From: Micavibrio sp. UBA2020
Lineage (GTDB): Bacteria; Pseudomonadota; Alphaproteobacteria; Micavibrionales; UBA2020
Reading direction: 5' to 3'
Assembly: GCA_002334985.1 (NCBI GenBank)
Contig: DDBY01000170.1
Location: forward strand, 1 to 20,341
Length of the DNA stretch: 20,341 nt
The position numbers and the translations under genes are program-made. This document shows positions 14,374-20,341 of the stretch, one piece after another (position 1 is the first letter of the stretch; every line of letters begins with the position of its first letter). Under the pieces are notes generated by a model. It was given only the letters and a program-made list of their open reading frames with translations. It was not told where the DNA came from and searched no databases.

Positions 14374-14413
14374 GTGTTTAGTTCTCACTTTTCATATGAA
14401 ATACAACCCACAG

Positions 14414-14449
14414 GCCGCCATGCGGCACCCGAGCCTTGCGGATTGCTCG
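14414..14449 (-). promoter_or_regulatory. Structured rpsA leader with two hairpins
   Basis: Reading the minus strand, CGAGC/GCTCG (14445-14449 with 14430-14434, 10-base loop) is followed by GCCGC-ATG-GCGGC (14426-14414). Both would lie in the leader upstream of the rpsA start. S1 represses its own synthesis through a structured leader in gammaproteobacteria; an analogous role here is only an inference. Confidence 0.35.
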
Positions 14450-14453
14450 CGCC

Positions 14454-14482
14454 ATTTAGGGGATTCAAGGGACGGGAGTCAA
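14454..14482 (-). promoter_or_regulatory. Probable rpsA promoter
   Basis: On the minus strand, TTGACT (14477-14482) lies 17 bases before CTAAAT (14454-14459). TTGACT is a frequent -35 of strong alphaproteobacterial ribosomal promoters; the -10 is weak. Transcription would start near 14447, about 75 bases before the start codon. Confidence 0.55.
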
Positions 14483-14576
14483 TGAAAACTCTCGAAAAAA
14501 CAGGCATAGGCATCTATTTGTAGGGGCGTATGAGGCGTCGGTCGGCATTCACAGGATTTTGTGGCCATAAAAAGCT

Positions 14577-14594
14577 TTATTATTAACATAATAA
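14577..14594. repeat. AT-only perfect inverted repeat
   Basis: TTATTAT-TAAC-ATAATAA is a perfect 7-bp hairpin or palindrome made only of A/T, in an otherwise GC-rich region. It lies 20 bases downstream of the metal-sensor-like gene (minus strand), where the following minus-strand sequence reads AGCTTTTT. It may be a weak terminator or a protein-binding site. Confidence 0.4.
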
Positions 14595-14613
14595 ATAAAA
14601 CTGTATGTGGTGG

Positions 14614-15138
14614 CTACTTTCCGCTACCCGGCTCAAAGCCGAGTTTGTCGTCTCCATGCATATCCCGCCCTGGCGGTTTGGGCGGCAGCGGGCCGCCCAT
14701 GGGTGGTGCGTTTTTGCGGAAATGTTCGGCCAGCTTGCGGCGCTCTTCCTTGCTAAGGCCGGAGAAGAACTGTGCAAGGTCATCATTCATGGCGGCAAAA
14801 AGCTTTTCCTGCGCCGTGTGCATTTCCTCCGCCTTCACCTTGAATGCGCGGATGTCGAAATTATCGGCGGCCAGAATATCGTCCATCTCGCGCCGGATGT
14901 CTCGGATATCGGCATCGCCCTCGCGCCGCTCTTCGAAATGCTTGCGCATGATACCCTCAAGCGCAGCCGCTTTGTCTGCTGGCAGCACGCGGGCGATATC
15001 CTGCATGGGGCCGCGCTCGTCCATGCCGTGCGGTGGCGGAAATCCTCCGCGCATGAAAAATCCAGCCAGAATACCGCACAGAAAAACGTTCAAAAACAGC
15101 GACCCTACCAGTACTTTTCCCTGTCGCGATAAAATCAT
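14614..15138 (-). CDS. Periplasmic metal-sensor / Spy-CnrX-like protein
   Basis: A 174-residue protein with one N-terminal membrane anchor (about 9-29, VLVGSLFLNVFLCGILAGFF) and a periplasmic helical hairpin. Long charged helices (about 53-142: MRKHFEERREGDADIRDIR, IRAFKVKAEEMHTAQEKLFAAM, LSKEERRKLAEHFRK) match the heavy-metal-resistance / CnrX-Spy-ZraP fold. A Pro/Gly-rich loop (FPPPHGMDERGP) and tail (MGGPLPPKPPGRDMHGDD) with scattered His and Met could bind metal. In CnrYXH-type systems such a protein senses metal and controls release of an ECF sigma factor from its anti-sigma; some relatives are chaperones instead. Its ATG overlaps the anti-sigma stop by 4 bases (ATGA), so the three genes are one transcript. 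The ligand is unknown. Confidence 0.8.
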   Translation of the reverse strand: MILSRQGKVLVGSLFLNVFLCGILAGFFMRGGFPPPHGMDERGPMQDIARVLPADKAAALEGIMRKHFEERREGDADIRDIRREMDDILAADNFDIRAFKVKAEEMHTAQEKLFAAMNDDLAQFFSGLSKEERRKLAEHFRKNAPPMGGPLPPKPPGRDMHGDDKLGFEPGSGK

Positions 15139-15542
15139 ATCAAGGCTCTCCCCCCGTAAAGCGCGGCTGTTGCAAGGCGCGACAGGCTGTCGTCCACGGT
15201 ACCGCCACCTATAAAATAGCCGATGACGGCGCCTATCACGAGCGCGCCCGCAAGACAGGCCGCCAGCAATCCGCGCTCCTGTCCGCCTAGTTCTTGCGGC
15301 GGAAGATAGGTGTGTTGCAGCGGCGGCGTTGCCGCAATAATACGCGCGGCCAGTGCGGGGACGGCGGGTGCGCGCAGGCAGCTTTTCAGCTCCTCTTCGA
15401 GCCGCGCAAGCGCCGCATAATCCGCTGCAAAACGCGGGGATGATTTCAGGCAGGTCTTCATGGACGCGCGCATATCCGCCGGCCAGTTTTGCGGATTTGT
15501 TCCGTGTAACATCAAAAGGTCTTCGAGCATCTGTTTTCTCAT
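15135..15542 (-). CDS. Probable anti-sigma factor (single-pass membrane protein)
   Basis: A 135-residue protein. The N-terminal cytoplasmic part (1-60) is a small helical domain (LEDLLMLHGTNPQNWPADMR, then FAADYAALARLEEELKS) typical of short alphaproteobacterial anti-sigma partners encoded next to ECF genes. A single membrane helix lies at about 91-113 (GLLAACLAGALVIGAVIGYF), followed by a short periplasmic tail. It should hold the sigma factor at the membrane until a signal arrives, perhaps through the downstream sensor. There is no HxxxCxxC zinc motif, so it is not a ZAS-type anti-sigma. It overlaps its neighbours by ATGA on both sides. Assignment rests mainly on position and topology. Confidence 0.72.
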   Translation of the reverse strand: MRKQMLEDLLMLHGTNPQNWPADMRASMKTCLKSSPRFAADYAALARLEEELKSCLRAPAVPALAARIIAATPPLQHTYLPPQELGGQERGLLAACLAGALVIGAVIGYFIGGGTVDDSLSRLATAALYGGRALI

Positions 15543-16117
15543 CCCTGCCCCCCTGCTTTCAATTCGTCAAAACTGTTTATATCCTCACGCAGCGTGGCTT
15601 TCGCGCGCATCAAAAGCGACTGGAGCGCCTTGATACCGATGCCCATCACTTCTGCGGCATCCTGATTGCTGAGCTCTTCGTAAAAGCACAAAACAAGCGC
15701 CAGTTTTTGCCGCTCTGGCAGGGCGCGGATACGGCTTTCCAGCCAAAGGCGGCGATGCTTGGCATTCAGGGTTTCTTCTGCGCCGCATTGGCTATCGACG
15801 ATATCACCGAGCGCCTCTTGCGGATGGCGCGCCGCCTGCCGCCGTAAACTCAGGGCGCGGTTGCTGATGACCTGATAAAACCAGGTTGTAAATAAACTGC
15901 CGTGTGTGGGGTCCCACATGTGGGGCGCCCGCCATAATTGGACAAAAGCATCCTGCACCACGTCCTCCGCATCTTCGTGCCGTCCCGTCAGACGGTAGGC
16001 TAACCGGAAAAACCGCATGCTGTGACGCGATACCAGCGCGGCATAGGCGCTTTGCTCCCCCGCTGCGATGCCCGCCATCAGTGCGGCGTCACTGCGTTTG
16101 TCCTCCGCGCCGCTCAT
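15539..16117 (-). CDS. ECF-type RNA polymerase sigma factor (sigma-70 family)
   Basis: A 192-residue sigma factor with regions 2 and 4 only, the ECF layout. Region 2 (about 25-95) contains YAALVSRHSMRFFRLAYRL, HEDAEDVVQDAFVQLW and the region 2.4-like TTWFYQVISNRALSLRRQ. Region 4 (about 132-180) contains LPERQKLALVLCFYEELSNQ and the helix-turn-helix DAAEVMGIGIKALQSLLMRAK. It directs core polymerase to a small regulon, probably in response to envelope or metal stress given the two downstream genes. The start at 16117 has AAGGAT 6 bases upstream. It is first gene of the ATGA-coupled triad. Such operons normally autoregulate, but I could not find a clear ECF promoter upstream. Confidence 0.93.
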   Translation of the reverse strand: MSGAEDKRSDAALMAGIAAGEQSAYAALVSRHSMRFFRLAYRLTGRHEDAEDVVQDAFVQLWRAPHMWDPTHGSLFTTWFYQVISNRALSLRRQAARHPQEALGDIVDSQCGAEETLNAKHRRLWLESRIRALPERQKLALVLCFYEELSNQDAAEVMGIGIKALQSLLMRAKATLREDINSFDELKAGGQG

Positions 16118-16432
16118 GCCGCATCCTTTGCGACCGCCCGGCAGGGCGCGCAGCGGCAGGGCAGGGCTATCGCATTATCAGACATGAATATAATTTCCCG
16201 TACCCGTTGATACGCAGGCGCGCGCAAAACTCTTCGCTTTTTTCTAAATTTTTTTTAAGGACGCCAATTTACCGGAGATTTTTGCTCTTCCTTGCGTAGA
16301 AATAGCAGGAACAACCGAATGGTGGCGGACGGGAAACCCCCTTTTCCGAAACGGCTCTTTTTGCGGGAGCCACCGACGGCCGGACGGGCGTGTGCGCAGG
16401 AAACCATACGTCAAACCTATATGGAGGATGCC
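16118..16432. other. Divergent intergenic region between the ECF operon and the EF-hand-like gene
   Basis: 315 bases without a convincing gene. It holds overlapping copies of GCAGGGC (16141-16167), an AT-rich centre (16180-16200 and a T-run block near 16237-16258), and must carry promoters for both flanking units. GGAAA on the minus strand near 16185-16190 resembles the start of an ECF -35, but no matching -10 lies at the right distance. An in-frame extension of the EF-hand-like gene runs back to 16292 but lacks a ribosome site. Confidence 0.5.
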
Positions 16433-16900
16433 ATGATTTCTTCAGTTACTTCACAAACAGCCCCGATGCCGCCGCAAGGCGGTATGGATATAGCTAAAAT
16501 GCAGCAAAAGTTCGAGGAGAAATTCACCGCCGAATTCGGCGAGGAAGCCCTTGAAAGCATTAAAAACGAAGACGGCACTATAAACGTCGAAAAGCTGGAT
16601 GCGTTTTTGGCGGCGAACGGTATTGAAAAACCGGCTGCTCCGCCGCCGCCACCCGAAACGGGCATGTTCGGTGATGAAGAAGGCGGTGTGGATACCGCAA
16701 GCTTGCTTGAAAAAGTTGCTGCGGATTTTGGAGACGAAGCCGCCGAAAGCATCCAGAACGAGGATGGCAGCATCGATTTCGAAAAGCTCAAAGAGCTGTT
16801 GGACGAGAAAATGGCAGAAAGACGCGCGAGTGAAAAAGACAGCAGCTTCATGGCCAGCCTTTACAGCGGTGATGAAACATTGATGAACGCTTACGCATAG
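16433..16900 (+). CDS. Protein with two degenerate EF-hand-like repeats
   Basis: A 155-residue acidic protein with an internal duplication: FGEEALESIKNEDGT (35-49) continuing INVEKLDAFL, and FGDEAAESIQNEDGS (99-113) continuing IDFEKLKELL. Each unit looks like helix, N-x-D-G-x-I loop, helix, as in EF-hands, but loop position 1 is Ile instead of Asp and the position-12 Glu is Lys, with Glu at 11. Calcium binding is therefore doubtful. The segment between repeats is Pro-rich (about 66-76). The MISSVTSQT-type N-terminus resembles that of small bacterial EF-hand proteins; there is no signal peptide. The start is fixed by GGAGG 5 bases upstream. It is divergent from the ECF sigma operon and ends in a perfect terminator. 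Confidence 0.75.
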   Translation: MISSVTSQTAPMPPQGGMDIAKMQQKFEEKFTAEFGEEALESIKNEDGTINVEKLDAFLAANGIEKPAAPPPPPETGMFGDEEGGVDTASLLEKVAADFGDEAAESIQNEDGSIDFEKLKELLDEKMAERRASEKDSSFMASLYSGDETLMNAYA

Positions 16901-16918
16901 ACAGATGCCCCATAAAAG

Positions 16919-16949
16919 AAAAAGGCTTCCCGCGCGGGAAGCCTTTTTT
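16919..16949. terminator. Bidirectional terminator between the EF-hand-like gene and cmk
   Basis: AAAGGCTTCCCGC (16921-16933) and GCGGGAAGCCTTT (16934-16946) form a perfect 26-base palindrome flanked by A-run and T-run on either side. It serves the plus-strand EF-hand-like gene and the minus-strand cmk, which converge here. Confidence 0.93.
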
Positions 16950-16966
16950 ATTAAAACAAGTGGCCG

Positions 16967-17743
16967 TCAGGGCTGCGGCGGTTTGCGCAGTGCGGCGGCG
17001 TTATCGTTGGTTTCCGACAGGAACTTCGCGCGGATAACGCTGATGGCCTGGTCAAGTGCCTGCTGCGCATTCAGCGCTGTGGTGTCGAGGACGTAAGCAT
17101 CGGCTGCGGATTTGGTCGGTGCGGTTGCGCGGCTCTGGTCACGCTCGTCGCGGCGTTTGAGGTCGGCCAGCACTTGCGACTGGCTGAGGATGGCGCCTTT
17201 GTCGGGGCTGGTCGATTTCAGCTCTTCAAAGCGGCGGCGCGCGCGCTCTTCCACCGAAGCGGTCACAAAGAATTTCACGTCTGCATTCGGGCAGATAACG
17301 GTGCCGATGTCGCGGCCATCCAAAACGGCGCCGCCGACGTTGCCGGGCGGGTTTGCGGCAAAGGCGCGCTGGTAATCGAGCAAGGCCTGACGCACTTCAG
17401 GGATGGCAGCGACTTTGGAGGCGGCTTCGGCCACTTCCGGCGTGCGCAGCGCGGGGCTGGCCAAAAGCTCCGGCGTCAGATTGCGGGTGATGATGGCGAC
17501 GGCGGTTTGCACGTCCTGCCAGCTGTCCGGGTTGCCGCCGCTTTCCAGCGTCGCAAGACCGACGGCGCGGTAAAGCGCGCCCGTATCAAGGTAGGCATAG
17601 CCAAGGCGCTCTGCCAGCTTGCGCGCGAGTGTGCCTTTGCCCGATGCGGCGGGGCCATCTACGGCAATCACGGTTTTTTTGTTGGCATCGCCGGCGGCTT
17701 TGGGCTGCGGGATAAAATCGGTCTTTCTGAAGTTGGCCTGCAT
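16967..17743 (-). CDS. cmk: Cytidylate kinase
   Basis: A 258-residue P-loop kinase that phosphorylates CMP and dCMP to the diphosphates in the cytoplasm. The nucleotide-binding motif is AVDGPAASGKGTLARKLAE (27-45), followed by YLDTGALYRAVG, the substrate-region LDGRDIGTVICPNADVKFF, and the lid segment RRRFEELKS...LKRRDERDQSR, all typical of the Cmk family. The usual length is about 210-225 residues; here there are about 20 extra at the N-terminus (MQANFRKTDFIPQPKAAGDA) and a C-terminal tail ending in LRKPPQP. The start at 17743 has an AGGGGA ribosome site; the open frame continues far upstream without support. It is downstream of aroA and the membrane gene, but separated from rpsA. A CtrA-like site lies about 60 bases upstream. 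Confidence 0.95.
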   Translation of the reverse strand: MQANFRKTDFIPQPKAAGDANKKTVIAVDGPAASGKGTLARKLAERLGYAYLDTGALYRAVGLATLESGGNPDSWQDVQTAVAIITRNLTPELLASPALRTPEVAEAASKVAAIPEVRQALLDYQRAFAANPPGNVGGAVLDGRDIGTVICPNADVKFFVTASVEERARRRFEELKSTSPDKGAILSQSQVLADLKRRDERDQSRATAPTKSAADAYVLDTTALNAQQALDQAISVIRAKFLSETNDNAAALRKPPQP

Positions 17744-17775
17744 GAAAATCCCCTTGGGCACTAAATGCCTGAAAA

Positions 17776-17805
17776 TGTTAATCCTCTTAAAAAGAAAGAT
17801 TAACA
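17776..17805. repeat. 8-bp inverted repeat upstream of cmk
   Basis: TGTTAATC (17776-17783) and GATTAACA (17798-17805) are perfect inverted copies separated by 14 bases. They lie 33-62 bases upstream of the cmk start. The second arm overlaps the CtrA-like site. Confidence 0.55.
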
Positions 17806-17814
17806 TATCGTTAA
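17800..17814. promoter_or_regulatory. Candidate CtrA-binding site (TTAA-N7-TTAA)
   Basis: TTAA-CATATCG-TTAA matches the full consensus of the alphaproteobacterial cell-cycle regulator CtrA, with exact 7-base spacing. It lies 57-71 bases upstream of the cmk start codon. CtrA is known to bind such sites; binding here is inferred from sequence only. Confidence 0.45.
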
Positions 17815-17899
17815 TAAACCGGCAACCGGCACGGCTGTCATACCACAAAAAGACCATGAGATTCAATGTCGTTTTATGGAATTTCTTTTCAAGGGGTTG

Positions 17900-17960
17900 G
17901 CTGCATTTCTGCATCCGTGCAGCGCAGCAGCCGCGGCGGGCGATTCGCTTAACCGCGGCT
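17900..17960 (-). repeat. Two hairpins between the membrane-protein gene and cmk
   Basis: AGCCGCGG (17929-17936) and CCGCGGCT (17953-17960) form an 8-bp GC-rich stem starting 6 bases after the stop of the membrane-protein gene. GCTGCA/TGCAGC (17900-17905 with 17918-17923) forms a second. Neither has a T-run, so a mRNA 3'-end structure or a Rho-dependent end is more likely than an intrinsic terminator. Confidence 0.4.
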
Positions 17961-17966
17961 GGGGCG

Positions 17967-18806
17967 CTATTCGGCAGGTGCGTCCGCAGCGCGGGCGATG
18001 AAATAATTTGCAACGATGCCCATCGTGGGGGGCGGCAGCGTCACGTCGGGGCCGATGCCCTGCACGATAATCGGGCAGGTGATGTCTTTGCCCGATGCCG
18101 TGCGTACAACCATGCTGTTGCCCTGAATGCTGCCGACCGTGCCGCCAACGTCGCGCGCCAGAACGGGCATGCAATCTTCGCCCAGCGTAAAGAACCGCAG
18201 GCGGATAGGTTTGCCGACCAGCATCTCCGTCTCCGGAATAGGCTCCGCCGCTGCGGGCTGTGCAAAGCGTAGCAGGTGGCTGTCCAGCACGGCGGAAAAC
18301 TGCGCCATGCCGCTGCGCTGGCCGGGTACGGCAAGGGTCGTGCCGTTTGCGTCTGTCAGTTGCAGCTGGTCGCTTTTGACAAACGCCTGCGTGATGTCAG
18401 CGAAGCGCAATGTTTTCTCGCCGCCGAAAGGCGATGCGGCCTTGATATATTCGCGGTTGAATGAAAAACGCCGCAGCAGCAGCGAATAGCAGCAATAAAG
18501 CGCCCCCAGCATCAAAATGCCGGAAACAAGAAAACCGATAGCGCGGTTCTGCGCATTTTCTGCCGCAGACATATTGAAACACGCGCCGCTTTGCAGGGCT
18601 GCATAAATTGCGCAAACACCGACAAGAAAAAGGCCGAAGCACAAAGCCTTCGCCGCGCGCAGCGGGCGCATGTGGAAATATCCGTCGGCCTGCGGCGTTT
18701 CCTGTGCATTTACACCGTAGTTGAAAAGCGGATGCGCGATAATGCAGCCAAGCGCCGTCACCAGCAGGCCGAAAACGATAATACCGTCTGCCGGCCAGCT
18801 GCTCAT
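17967..18806 (-). CDS. Hypothetical membrane protein between aroA and cmk
   Basis: A 279-residue protein with three predicted membrane helices (about 8-25, 52-72 and 89-111) followed by a C-terminal soluble part of about 165 residues. The stretch after the third helix (RRFSFNREYIKAASPFGGEKTLRFADITQAF) resembles the beginning of a bacterial PH-like domain, as often seen after such helices, but I cannot confirm it. The second half (LVGKPIRLRFFTLGEDCMPVLARDVGGTVGS) is beta-rich and unrecognised. The start is set by a 4-base ATGA overlap with the aroA stop, which implies translational coupling. Alphaproteobacteria usually have cmk next after aroA, so this gene is an unusual insert in the cluster. 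Function unknown. Confidence 0.8.
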   Translation of the reverse strand: MSSWPADGIIVFGLLVTALGCIIAHPLFNYGVNAQETPQADGYFHMRPLRAAKALCFGLFLVGVCAIYAALQSGACFNMSAAENAQNRAIGFLVSGILMLGALYCCYSLLLRRFSFNREYIKAASPFGGEKTLRFADITQAFVKSDQLQLTDANGTTLAVPGQRSGMAQFSAVLDSHLLRFAQPAAAEPIPETEMLVGKPIRLRFFTLGEDCMPVLARDVGGTVGSIQGNSMVVRTASGKDITCPIIVQGIGPDVTLPPPTMGIVANYFIARAADAPAE

Positions 18807-20152
18807 GCGGTTTCCCCTATGCTGCGTATATCGGCGCCCAGCGCGTTCATCAGCGTGGCGAATGCCGGAAAGCTTGTATTGATGGTATCGGCATCGTCGA
18901 TTTCAATGGGGGCTAGGCTGGCCATGCCCAGCACCAGAAAGCTCATGGCGATGCGGTGGTCGAGATGCGTTTCGATGGTGCAGCCGCCTTGCGGTTTTGC
19001 GCCGTGCAGGCCGTCTACTTCCAATGTGCTTTCGCCCATGCGCGCCGTGACGCCTGCGGCGGTAAGCCCGCGGTGAATGGCGGCCAGACGGTCGCTTTCT
19101 TTCACGCGCAACTCTTCAAGGCCGGACATATAGGTCGTGCCCTCGGCAAAGCTGGCGGCGACGCCAAGAATGGGAAATTCGTCAATCATCGACGGCACGC
19201 GCGCTTCGGGCACCTTGATGCCTTTCAGGCGGCTGTGCCGCACGCGGATATCGGCGACAGGCTCGCCCGAAAGCTCGCGTTCGTTTTCAAACGTGATATC
19301 CGCGCCCATATCGCGCAGTGTGGCGTAAAGCCCTGTGCGCAGCGGGTTGATGGATACTTGCGGCAGCAAAACATCCGACCCCGGCACAATCAGCGCCGCC
19401 ACGGCGGCAAAAGCGGCGGAGCTGGGGTCAGCCGGTACCATCACGGGCTTGCCTGTCAAAACGGGCTTGCCTTTGACGGTGACGACATTGCTGCCATCGG
19501 GCTTTTTCTCGCTTTTGATGTTTGCGCCGAAAAAGCGCAGCATACGCTCGCTATGGTCGCGCGTGGGCTCGGGCTCGGTCACCGTGCTTTCGCCTTCGCA
19601 GGCAAGGGCGGCCAGAATAACCGCCGATTTTACCTGCGCCGAGGCAACGGGCAGGGTATAGGAAATTTCGCGCAAGGTCTCCGCGCCCTCGACCGTCAGC
19701 GGTAATTTGCCGCCATCGGTTGCGGTGATTTTAACGCCCATCTGCTCAAGCGGCTTGCTCACGCGCGCCATCGGGCGTTTGCTGAGGGATGCATCGCCCG
19801 TAAAGGTGGCGCGCACAGGATAGCCCCCGACCAGCCCCATCAAAAGCCGTGTCGATGTGCCGCTGTTGCCAAGGTAGATGTCCTTTGCCGGCGTTTTGAG
19901 GCCGCCAAGACCAACGCCTGTGACATGCCACACGCCGCCGGCTTCGGCGGGGCGGGCGATTTGCGCACCCATCGCTTCAAGCGCTTCGGCGGTATGTATG
20001 ACGTCTTCGCCTTCCAAAATGCCGGTGATTTCGGTGACGCCCGCCGCCAGCGCGCCAAACATCAGCGCGCGGTGCGAAATGGATTTGTCACCCGGGACAC
20101 GCAGCGTGCCGGAAAGGGGGGCGGACAAGGGATGTGATACAAGAGCTGTCAT
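18803..20152 (-). CDS. aroA: 3-phosphoshikimate 1-carboxyvinyltransferase (EPSP synthase), class II-like
   Basis: A 449-residue enzyme of the shikimate pathway, joining phosphoenolpyruvate to shikimate 3-phosphate in the cytoplasm. Motifs in order: VPGDKSISHRAL (19-30), LGNSGTSTRLL (94-104), GDASLSKRPM (119-128), PTRDHSERML (196-205), SMIDEFPIL (321-329, catalytic Asp324), ELRVKESDR (347-355) and LDHRIAMS (397-404). GDASLSKRPM and the R-D-H-S pattern follow class II enzymes rather than the E. coli type (GDPRMRERPI). The Gly of the NSGT motif is kept, unlike in CP4, where it is Ala. The length is normal. The ATG at 20152 has no clear ribosome site. It is first gene of the aroA, membrane protein, cmk unit. 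Confidence 0.96.
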   Translation of the reverse strand: MTALVSHPLSAPLSGTLRVPGDKSISHRALMFGALAAGVTEITGILEGEDVIHTAEALEAMGAQIARPAEAGGVWHVTGVGLGGLKTPAKDIYLGNSGTSTRLLMGLVGGYPVRATFTGDASLSKRPMARVSKPLEQMGVKITATDGGKLPLTVEGAETLREISYTLPVASAQVKSAVILAALACEGESTVTEPEPTRDHSERMLRFFGANIKSEKKPDGSNVVTVKGKPVLTGKPVMVPADPSSAAFAAVAALIVPGSDVLLPQVSINPLRTGLYATLRDMGADITFENERELSGEPVADIRVRHSRLKGIKVPEARVPSMIDEFPILGVAASFAEGTTYMSGLEELRVKESDRLAAIHRGLTAAGVTARMGESTLEVDGLHGAKPQGGCTIETHLDHRIAMSFLVLGMASLAPIEIDDADTINTSFPAFATLMNALGADIRSIGETA

Positions 20153-20221
20153 GCGCCAAGCATAATGCAGAGATGCGAAAAAGAATAGCCGTTAAGCGGA
20201 AATATCGCCGTGCGTAGCGCC

Positions 20222-20341
20222 TTAGGCGCTGCCTTTATCCTCGATGGCGCGCGGCGGGTTTGTCTTGGCCATCGCCTTGGTGTGGTTGATGACATATTCG
20301 CGCAGCTGGTCTTGCGGCAGGGGCTTGGTGTATTTGAAACC
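20222..20341 (-). CDS. 3' end of an unidentified gene, possibly a receiver domain protein (cut by window)
   Basis: The last 39 codons and TAA stop of a minus-strand gene. The fragment starts GFKYTKPLPQDQLREYV and ends RAIEDKGSA. The pattern aromatic-x-x-Lys-Pro-Leu followed by a Leu-rich helix resembles the last strand and helix of response-regulator receiver domains, where the Lys-Pro pair is conserved. The fragment is too short for a firm call. It lies 69 bases upstream of aroA on the same strand. Confidence 0.45.
   Translation of the reverse strand, partial: GFKYTKPLPQDQLREYVINHTKAMAKTNPPRAIEDKGSA

Noticed and set aside
13012..14523. Plus-strand open frame of 503 codons opposite rpsA
   Set aside because: rpsA is certain on the minus strand; the opposite frame is Phe/Ala/Asp-rich with periodicity caused by the S1 repeats.
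16183..16215. ECF autoregulatory promoter upstream of the sigma gene
   Set aside because: A GGAAA motif is present on the minus strand, but no -10 element lies at the usual 16-17 base distance.

Overview
The window looks like ordinary chromosome from an alphaproteobacterium with moderately high GC. The evidence is an aroA / cmk / rpsA neighbourhood, a CnoX-type thioredoxin-TPR protein that keeps the CGPC active site, a Trm112-like protein with a CPLTK motif, a prolyl-tRNA editing protein of the ProXp-ala type, an EPSP synthase with class II-like motifs, and a TTAA-N7-TTAA site of the CtrA type. I see no transposase, integrase, phage gene or CRISPR array. Lineage below class level is a guess; nothing here fixes it.

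Layout. 1-1116: 3' part of a beta-oxidation gene (crotonase domain). 1322-1396: tRNA-Gly(GCC) with its own promoter and terminator. 1623-3569: two-gene unit of an exported Sel1-repeat protein and an exported alpha/beta hydrolase. 3573-4264 (minus): a small membrane protein and a PepSY protein. 4536-5771: M20D amidohydrolase with a strong terminator. 5927-7291: PP2C-like phosphatase and a ProXp-ala editing protein. 7422-11480: five-gene plus-strand operon of cnoX, a LON-domain protein, a Trm112-like protein, a LeuA homologue and a YgjP-like metallopeptidase. 11545-12426 (minus): hypothetical protein. 12634-14373 (minus): rpsA. 14614-16117 (minus): overlapping ECF sigma factor, anti-sigma factor and periplasmic metal-sensor-like protein. 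16433-16900 (plus): protein with two degenerate EF-hand-like repeats, divergent from that operon. 16967-20152 (minus): cmk, an unknown membrane protein and aroA. 20222-20341 (minus): 3' end of another gene, possibly a receiver domain.

How the genes fit together. The 7422-11480 operon reads as a housekeeping and proteostasis set: redox chaperone, LON substrate-binding fold, Trm112-like adaptor, and a zinc peptidase. The odd member is the LeuA homologue. Both of its domains are well kept, but every residue corresponding to the metal ligands of 2-isopropylmalate synthase is changed, along with the catalytic Arg. It is either a pseudoenzyme, possibly a leucine sensor or partner subunit, or an enzyme with rebuilt chemistry, and it is the strongest lead here. 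The aroA-cmk-rpsA set is interrupted twice, by a membrane gene between aroA and cmk and by an envelope-stress type sigma module plus an EF-hand-like gene between cmk and rpsA. A CtrA-like site lies just upstream of cmk.
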